In this document: positions 58,573 to 64,000 of the stretch, piece after piece
Position numbering within the stretch: position 1 is the first letter of the stretch
How the letters are laid out: each line of letters begins with the position of its first letter
Assembly: GCA_902196205.1 (NCBI GenBank)
Contig: CABIKM010000026.1
Location: forward strand, 164,270-228,269
Direction of reading: 5' to 3'
Source of the DNA: Candidatus Methylomirabilis lanthanidiphila
Lineage (GTDB): Bacteria > Methylomirabilota > Methylomirabilia > Methylomirabilales > Methylomirabilaceae
Length of the DNA stretch: 64,000 nt
Notes under the pieces: model-generated
Told to the model about the DNA's origin: nothing
The model's input: only the letters and a program-made list of their open reading frames with translations
Database searches by the model: none
Translations under genes and position numbers: made by a program

Positions 58573-59409
58573 TTATCCTGTCGTTGATTGACCCGAGTTC
58601 GCATCCAGATAGCGCCTCGCCACGTCAAAGACCTGCTGGAACATCGCCTCGGTCAGCCGGCCGGTCTGGGTATTCTGCTGGCTCGGATGATACGAGGCGA
58701 CCAGCACGAGATCGTTTGCAAAGACCGCGACCTGCCCATGCCCGAAGCGCGGTCTTGGAGACGGCAGTGGAACGCCTCGGGCCTTCAGCGTGTCAAGGCA
58801 GGCTCGGAAGGCGATCTGGCCCAGGGCGACAATCACCCGGATCTGCCGGAGCAACGTGAGCTCTTCCAGGAGGAAGGGGCGACACCGATCCAACTCGTGT
58901 GGGGTCGGTTTATTGTCCGGCGGGGCGCAACGGACCGCCGCTGTGATGTAGCAATCCGTTAGGTCAAGACCGTCATCGCGATCGATTGATGTCGGTTGAT
59001 TGGCGAATCCGGCCCGGTGGAGCGCCCGGTAAAGAAAGTCGCCGCTCCGATCCCCTGTAAAGATCCGGCCGGTCCGGTTGCCGCCGTGTGCTGCCGGCGC
59101 CAAGCCGACCACCAGCAGGCGCGCAGCCGGGTCGCCGAAGCCGGGGACCGGCCGTCCCCAGTAGGTCCAGTCACGGTACCGCCGCACCTTCTCTTGAGCC
59201 GTTCGCTCCCGATGTCGCACCAGCCTCGGACATTGCCGGCAGGCGATGATCCGTTGGCACAGCGCCTCCAGCCCCGGCGCCTCCCGAGTCAGACGACGCT
59301 GAACACGTTGTTCGGCTACACTCCCGCTGAGGGATGACTGCCTCATGCCGATCTTCATGGCGGTCACGCTCGCCCCCTCAACCTCCTGTACCTCCGCTAC
59401 GTTACGCAT
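58573..59409 (-). CDS. Family-5 uracil-DNA glycosylase (UdgB-type)
   Basis: The enzyme removes uracil and other deaminated bases. The catalytic region GLAPAAHGGNRTGR and FTGDRSGDFL is that of family 5, the Cys residues in CRQCPRL and later ones bind an iron-sulfur cluster, and the SYHPSQQNTQTGRL loop is typical. Length 278 includes an N-terminal extension; the Met of MRQSSLSG is another possible start. Confidence 0.9.
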   Translation of the reverse strand: MRNVAEVQEVEGASVTAMKIGMRQSSLSGSVAEQRVQRRLTREAPGLEALCQRIIACRQCPRLVRHRERTAQEKVRRYRDWTYWGRPVPGFGDPAARLLVVGLAPAAHGGNRTGRIFTGDRSGDFLYRALHRAGFANQPTSIDRDDGLDLTDCYITAAVRCAPPDNKPTPHELDRCRPFLLEELTLLRQIRVIVALGQIAFRACLDTLKARGVPLPSPRPRFGHGQVAVFANDLVLVASYHPSQQNTQTGRLTEAMFQQVFDVARRYLDANSGQSTTG

Positions 59410-59557
59410 AGGAAGGGTGCGGCATTATTCTACTGCGTGGACGCGGGGCGAACAACTGCACCTGGGTCGCAAGAGAGGTTTACAGATCCGGAACCGCTCG
59501 GATGAACTGACGAACATCAGACCATGGTGCTTTCTTTCTCACAGCCTGACGCTAAAG

Positions 59558-60478
59558 CTATAACACATCCGCAAAAGGAAGCATCTCCCGCGCGCCGCGC
59601 ACGACAGCGCCGAGCGGATCATCGGCAAGCGACACGCCGAGGAGGGTTGCCGCCGCTACGCACTCACGCATGCCCCGGAGAAGTGAGCCGCCTCCGGAAA
59701 GGAGAAGCCCTGTGTCGATTATTTGACTTCCCCACGCATGCGGGATGTCTCGAAAAAGCGTTGTAGCGCTGTGAAGAATTGCGCTGAGCGCCGGTTGCAG
59801 CGCGGCGTACAGGGCGGCGGTTGGAATGCTCAGTCTGACCCGCGTGCGGGTACCGGCGTCGAGTCCCGTGATCGTTGCCAGTTCTTTTTCGCTGGCTACC
59901 CGCTCAACGTCGATGCGCCGCAGGATGGATTCCGCCTCGTCAGTGGCGACAGACAAACCCCATTCGCTTAGAATGGTTTTCGTTACAGCCTCGCGCAGAT
60001 CGCCACAACCAATGCGCACGGCCCGCGAAGCAACGATCCCACCTTCTTTGATAATGGCACAATCCGTGACCCCTTCACCAATATCCAGGACCATGTGGGC
60101 ATAGGGAGAGGACACGTCTACGCCGGCGCCGACCGCAGCGGCGAGCGGTTCGGGAACGAGAAATACGGCCCGCGCGCCGGCCTCGGATACGCAATCAAAC
60201 ACCGCCGCGCGTTCTCTGTCATCTGCGTCAGTGGGGACGCAGATAAGAGCGTAGGGTCGTGAAAATCGGTTGGTTGCGGACCGAATGAGCGTCTTCAGTA
60301 CCGCGACGGCGGCATCCTTATCCACGACGACCCCGCGGCGCAGCGCCAACCGCTCCCCCATCACTGAAGGGAGTTCGAGCGCCGGCCGATTACTCCGGGC
60401 AACGCGAGTGTGCGCCGTGCCGAGATCGACCGCGATTGCTGGATTCCGATAGAAGCGAGGCAGAAACGCCACGGACAT
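59558..60478 (-). CDS. MreB-like actin-fold protein
   Basis: The 306-residue protein has the actin/Hsp70 nucleotide motifs: AIAVDLGTAHTRVAR, VLDIGEGVTDCAII and GLLLSGGGSLLRGM, in the order and spacing of MreB. It is shorter and more diverged than classical MreB (about 340 residues) and is not next to mreC or mreD. It may be a second MreB or a relative. The span 59410-59557 shows no gene. Confidence 0.78.
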   Translation of the reverse strand: MSVAFLPRFYRNPAIAVDLGTAHTRVARSNRPALELPSVMGERLALRRGVVVDKDAAVAVLKTLIRSATNRFSRPYALICVPTDADDRERAAVFDCVSEAGARAVFLVPEPLAAAVGAGVDVSSPYAHMVLDIGEGVTDCAIIKEGGIVASRAVRIGCGDLREAVTKTILSEWGLSVATDEAESILRRIDVERVASEKELATITGLDAGTRTRVRLSIPTAALYAALQPALSAILHSATTLFRDIPHAWGSQIIDTGLLLSGGGSLLRGMRECVAAATLLGVSLADDPLGAVVRGAREMLPFADVL

Positions 60479-60589
60479 CGACTCCTTTCCCCGGAGTCTC
60501 CGGCAAACAAGCTGACGGTGGGGCGGCCAAGACGGTGGGCACCATCGGCCGGTTCGATTCCCAGTAAAGCCGGACTAGGATAGCGCGGG

Positions 60590-61012
60590 TCACAGATGAT
60601 AATCTCCGGATGCCTCCGGCTGATAAATCACCTCTTCTACTTTCAACCTTCTCAACCCTGCGGGAACTTCCCAGGTTATGATGTCCCCGACCCGGTATCC
60701 GATCAGGGCGGTTCCGATAGGGGCGAGGACGGAAATCCTATTCCGGCCTGCGTCCGCATCGGCAGGAAAGACCAAGGTATAGATCAGTTCTTTTTTTGTA
60801 TCGAGATCTTTCAGGCGCACGGTAGAATTCATCGTAATAACATCATGCGGAATATGTTGTGCCGAAACAATTTCGGCGCTAATTAATTCCTGTTTCAATA
60901 CCGCCAGATGCTCCTTATCATGTTTACGGACAGCTTCCGACTCCAATAGACGGTTTTGCAATCGCTCCATGTCAAGTTCGGTTATATAAATTGTTCTTTT
61001 TTCCCGCACCAT
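60590..61012 (-). CDS. rnk: GreA/Rnk-type RNA polymerase secondary-channel factor
   Basis: The 140-residue protein has a short coiled coil (YITELDMERLQNRLLESEA) and a C-terminal GreA/GreB domain with STVRLKDLDTKKELIYTLVFP (parts), ISVLAPIGTALIGYRVGD and a final VEEVIYQPE. The short coil is that of Rnk rather than GreA. It binds RNA polymerase near the secondary channel. Confidence 0.85.
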   Translation of the reverse strand: MVREKRTIYITELDMERLQNRLLESEAVRKHDKEHLAVLKQELISAEIVSAQHIPHDVITMNSTVRLKDLDTKKELIYTLVFPADADAGRNRISVLAPIGTALIGYRVGDIITWEVPAGLRRLKVEEVIYQPEASGDYHL

Positions 61013-61104
61013 ATTCTCCTGTTCAGTTGCGTAAACAACCCTCCACTGTCTGCTCTTATCGACTGGCCGCCGGGAATTCGCGTGAGCATCGCATAAAAGA
61101 TAGA

Positions 61105-61554
61105 TCAGGCAAAATAACTCATCAGTTTCGATTTGTCGAGCTTCGTGAGATTCGCTGCAACATTCTTTTTCAACCTTGCTTTCACCGCCGGGGCTAGATT
61201 TTCGAGTATTTGATCGTTTATACTACGATCTGCGGCCAAAAACCATTTATCACAGTCTTTATCTAGTATTAATGTATTGATATCTTCGGCTATTTGCTTG
61301 ATCAGTCGTCTTTCAGCTTCTAATTCAACACTATGCTGTTCTCCAACCCCTGCTGTTATTCCGCTTGTGCCGCCGCCCTGATAGAATCTGCCCGCTGTGT
61401 CTCGGAATTTATCCGATGCTCTTAATCGCGGCTCGATGGTAACATGACTTTTTATCGTTTCTAATCGGTCACTTTCTACTTTCCAAGGATCCTTGACGAT
61501 TTCATACGCAGTCATCGTGCCCAAGTCAACGGTGATGATTACCTCGCTCATCAA
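61105..61554 (-). CDS. Host-attachment-type / bacterial eRF1-like (baeRF) protein
   Basis: The 149-residue protein resembles the family named protein required for attachment to host cells: ESDRLETIKSHVTIEPRLRASDKFRDTAGRFYQGG (cited as SDKFRDTAGRFYQGG), HSVELEAERRLIKQIAEDIN and WFLAADRSINDQILENL. These are baeRF-type proteins whose function in ribosome rescue or other stress is not settled. It stands 92 bases after rnk on the same strand. Confidence 0.7.
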   Translation of the reverse strand: MMSEVIITVDLGTMTAYEIVKDPWKVESDRLETIKSHVTIEPRLRASDKFRDTAGRFYQGGGTSGITAGVGEQHSVELEAERRLIKQIAEDINTLILDKDCDKWFLAADRSINDQILENLAPAVKARLKKNVAANLTKLDKSKLMSYFA

Positions 61555-62264
61555 TGCCTCCTTATTACGTTGTTCGTATCAAGACGATGCGAGAACACAG
61601 CCCTTTTGCCCGGCACGACAATGCCGGGGAACCCTTCGATCCGACTGTACCGCGGGCACACGAGCCGAGTCACGTCCGCTGCCAGAGTCCCATTGACTGT
61701 CCGTAGCCCGAGCCGAATGAATATCTGGATGGATGTGACGGTGGTGCGACGTCCCCGATCTCAGGATGTGCCGCCAATCCCCGAAGCCCCACGTCTTTCA
61801 CCTTGCTTTTGCCTTGGATGCCGAGTACTCTTTTCATGAAGCAGTTTGTTTTTCTATGAGGTACTCGATTGTGGGCAACAATCCCCCAGCCTTACGGAAG
61901 TCGCTTCGCTTGTTCCAACTATGGCACACTTTCCTCGCCGGACTCAATACCATTCTTGGTTGAGATGACAATGTCAACGATGTGTTTGCTCCACCGCTTT
62001 TATTTATGCCATAATGCCGGATGAATCGGATGACTTTCAGGGAGAGTGCAAGAAGAAGCCGAAACTTGCCGTTGAGGTCGTCCAGCGATTCGTCGTCCAC
62101 GGGCTTAAGGCGACGCACTTGCATGACGATGTCGGACTCCGGCCTGGACGTTCAGAAGTGAGCTGACGCCGGTTCGACTCATGGCGTTGGCGGTGAAGAT
62201 TCCGCCATGCGACACAGCGTAGCCCATAGCGGACGGCGTGAGGAGGGGAGATCTGACGACGCGG
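61555..62264. other. 710-base region without a confident gene
   Basis: A minus-strand frame (61834-62124) and a small plus-strand frame (ATG at 62014, ending near 62165) are open, but neither shows a domain or a clear ribosome binding site. The plus-strand segment around 61860-61965 (IVGNNPPALRKSLRLFQLWH) looks like decayed coding sequence. Confidence 0.5.
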
Positions 62265-63008
62265 ATGGAACAGGATGTGTTGGGATCGAAGGAGGTCCTC
62301 CGGGGATTCTCGCCGTTTTCTACTCTGCCTGAGGACGTCTTGCAGCATGTGTGGCAAGGGACCGATAAGGTGATATACAGCCGAGGCGACACCATCGTCA
62401 CCGAGGAGCAGCAGTGTCAACACCTGCATCTCGTGGCCTCCGGCGCTGTGAAGATCTACAAGCTCTCCGAGGACGGTCGGGAGCGGACTATCCATGTGAT
62501 GAAATCCGGCAGTTTCTTCGGTGAGGATATTGTGTTTGGTGGAGAGCTTTATGAGGCGAACGCTGAAGCGCTCTCCAAGACCCTTCTCTATAACGTCAAG
62601 AGGACGACGATAGAGGCACTGGTCCTGGAATACCCGCCTTTCGCCTTGGCGATGCTGGTGAGTTTCGGCCGCCGCCTCAAGCGGCTCATGATGCTTATCG
62701 GTGAGGCTGCTCTTTTGGATGTGCGGAAAAGACTGTGTCGTGTGCTTCTGGAGCTGGCTGAGGAGGGAGGAGTCGGCAACGCCGACAGCCCTCTCATTCG
62801 GGTTCGCCAGACCGAACTGGCCGCTCGCGTCGGAACAGCGAGAGAAACACTCTGCCGGGTGCTGGGCCGACTGGAGCGCGACCGGCTGATTACGCGGAAA
62901 GGCCGCGGGATCGTTGCCCTGGATACCCCTAGTCTCCAGGGGGAGGTGCCCCATTGGCGAGAGGATCTCCAGCTTTTCCCTCTTGATCCCAGCCGGTTAC
63001 GCCAGTAA
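62265..63008 (+). CDS. Crp/Fnr-family transcription regulator
   Basis: The protein has a cyclic-nucleotide-binding-type barrel (QHLHLVASGAVKIYKLSEDG, GSFFGEDIVF) and a C-terminal winged helix (RQTELAARVGTARETLCRVLGRLERDR in parts). It has no Cys set for an iron-sulfur cluster, so it is not a classical Fnr. The ATG at 62265 is chosen; GAGGAGGGGAG lies 13-14 bases before it, so a slightly longer start (GTG 62238) is possible. Confidence 0.88.
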   Translation: MEQDVLGSKEVLRGFSPFSTLPEDVLQHVWQGTDKVIYSRGDTIVTEEQQCQHLHLVASGAVKIYKLSEDGRERTIHVMKSGSFFGEDIVFGGELYEANAEALSKTLLYNVKRTTIEALVLEYPPFALAMLVSFGRRLKRLMMLIGEAALLDVRKRLCRVLLELAEEGGVGNADSPLIRVRQTELAARVGTARETLCRVLGRLERDRLITRKGRGIVALDTPSLQGEVPHWREDLQLFPLDPSRLRQ

Positions 63009-63054
63009 TAATCCGCCAAGCAGACTCTTCTTTCCACCCCACCCACAAGCGTCC

Positions 63055-63510
63055 TCATCTGACTACCTGAGATGGTCCGCTTTCACTTTTCTCGTCGAAC
63101 CCGGTGATCCGCCAAGCTCCATCAATATGCTTCACGGCGAGCACGACCGACTTATACACGGGCTCGGCCCCTTTGGCCGCGATCTCTACTTCATAAATGT
63201 AGTGCGCGTAACCCAGTTGCGGCCTGGTCCATGAACGGGTCGAACTTTCCTTCATGGTGAAAGAGGCTTTATGGCTTCCGCTATTTTTCACCGGCACGAC
63301 CTTAGCTAAAAGCGCGAACTGCTCTTCAATCTTTTGAGCCATATCATCTGTCGCCAGCGCCGTCGCCTCTGCGGGGTTCGCCTGGACATAGTACCGATCT
63401 ATGAACTGTTCCGCTACCTTCTGAGAGGCTCCTCCACCCTCTCCGCAACCGGCAAGAATCAGGTGGGTTACTGCGAGTGTTCCCGTGACAATATGTTTCA
63501 GCCTCATCAT
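63055..63510 (-). CDS. Lipoprotein of unknown function
   Basis: The 151-residue protein has a signal segment and lipobox LILAGC and a mature part with a DUF4878-like or NTF2-like plan (AEQFIDRYYVQANPAEATAL, then VLAVKHIDGAWRITGF). The final strand with GAWRI is usual for such lipoproteins. Function unknown. Confidence 0.7.
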   Translation of the reverse strand: MMRLKHIVTGTLAVTHLILAGCGEGGGASQKVAEQFIDRYYVQANPAEATALATDDMAQKIEEQFALLAKVVPVKNSGSHKASFTMKESSTRSWTRPQLGYAHYIYEVEIAAKGAEPVYKSVVLAVKHIDGAWRITGFDEKSESGPSQVVR

Positions 63511-63661
63511 TATCTCCAGGAAATGAAACTATAGGGTTAGCGAGTGATGGTTTCCCGTGTCACGGCTCCCACGCGGCCAACAGCGGGCGGGTTGACTACT
63601 GCGACGTGTCGCATCTCGCTCTCTCTCATCCCGAGACCGCGCCGAGTTGGTGAGGTTACCG

Positions 63662-63898
63662 TTATTTCAGTGCCGCCAGAGCAGCCCCAAAGTTGATATG
63701 GAACACCTCCTCGCCCACGACCAGGGCCGGCACCGACTTAACCCCTTTGGATTCGGCCTCCGCGATGCGAGCCTTGTCCTTACCGAGGTGAACGACCTCG
63801 ATATCGATGCGATCCGCGTCAAGCGCGGGAAGAATTCCATGCTCTGCTGCAACACATACGGCGCAACCGGCATGGTAAAAGATACCCTTTGTTTTCAT
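63662..63898 (-). CDS. Small thioredoxin-fold protein
   Basis: The 78-residue protein has a CxxC motif (HAGCAVCVAAE) at residues 12-15 and a late cis-Pro in SVPALVVG, the thioredoxin/glutaredoxin plan. GGAGG precedes the ATG. It may act in redox or as part of a larger operon to the right. Confidence 0.8.
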   Translation of the reverse strand: MKTKGIFYHAGCAVCVAAEHGILPALDADRIDIEVVHLGKDKARIAEAESKGVKSVPALVVGEEVFHINFGAALAALK

Positions 63899-63940
63899 TG
63901 GAACCTCCTTTGCATCGTGTGTTGGCGTTATCCCGGAACA

Positions 63941-64000
63941 TTATCTCTGGTTCTTCCCCTTCTCCACCGGTTCCTTGAGAATCTTCAGGGTATCGGTGTA
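63941..64000 (-). CDS. C-terminal end of a minus-strand gene cut by the window edge
   Basis: The last 19 codons read TDTLKILKEPVEKGKNQR and end with TAA at 63941. It lies 42 bases upstream of the thioredoxin-like gene and is probably co-transcribed with it. Too little is visible to name it. Confidence 0.4.
   Translation of the reverse strand, partial: YTDTLKILKEPVEKGKNQR

Noticed and set aside
61834..62124. Minus-strand open frame of 96 codons
   Set aside because: No recognisable domain, no ribosome binding site, and an uneven composition; kept only as part of the gene-poor region.

Overview
The window is GC-rich bacterial chromosome from a diderm with lipopolysaccharide. The support is a heptose-phosphate adenylyltransferase, a heptose-7-phosphate-kinase-like GHMP kinase, Pal/OmpA, SurA, EnvC and a complete-looking type II secretion operon. 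I cannot assign the taxon from sequence alone; an uncultured lineage such as NC10 would be compatible, but that is a guess. No rRNA or tRNA genes, CRISPR arrays or complete insertion sequences were seen.

Layout. 1-16999 is ordinary housekeeping: CopD (cut by the edge), a DUF4398 lipoprotein, Pal, rfaE2, mfd and surA on the plus strand; def, tsaD, ctpA, envC, ftsX, ftsE and nfo on the minus strand; then a cupin, a PfkB kinase and a Dph6-type ATP pyrophosphatase. 17000-31600 is an accessory zone. Metabolic genes (a TPP decarboxylase, a CBS-domain protein, NAD-malic enzyme, an AmrS-type radical SAM protein) alternate with toxin-antitoxin (TA) and related modules: a DUF4143 ATPase, RelE/Phd, DUF4258/DUF2283, MazF, TumE/HTH, RelE/XRE, a CopG/MazF pair whose toxin carries an amber stop, a ParE relic, and VapBC. 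Several modules are bracketed by partial duplicates of the 3' end or 3' flank of the neighbouring metabolic gene. 31896-37388 holds a heterodimeric ABC exporter, a small monooxygenase, a SnoaL-like protein and a FabL-like enoyl reductase.

37470-44004 is the most unusual region, a RiPP-like cluster read on the minus strand. Its order is PqqD-like recognition protein (lasso B1 type), transglutaminase-like leader peptidase (lasso B2 type), SPASM/twitch radical SAM enzyme, five short precursor peptides, HPr-kinase-like kinase and nucleotidyltransferase. A vanadium-haloperoxidase-like gene on the opposite strand sits inside the precursor array. The precursors share a leader that fits the lasso recognition pattern (Y-x2-P-x-L ... 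T), but the predicted cores are only about 6-10 residues, have no usable Asp/Glu ring acceptor, and no lasso cyclase is present. I infer a lasso-derived leader-processing system repurposed for another product. Each precursor is preceded by an intact or decayed copy of the radical SAM 3' end, showing how the array grew.

44212-56508 is the type II secretion operon gspE-F-G-H-I-J-K-L-M-C-D plus a small secreted protein. 56641-64000 holds a micro-ORF behind a perfect Shine-Dalgarno sequence, a GHMP kinase, a HAD phosphatase, a family-5 uracil-DNA glycosylase, an MreB-like protein, Rnk, a host-attachment-type protein, a Crp/Fnr regulator, a lipoprotein and a thioredoxin-like protein.
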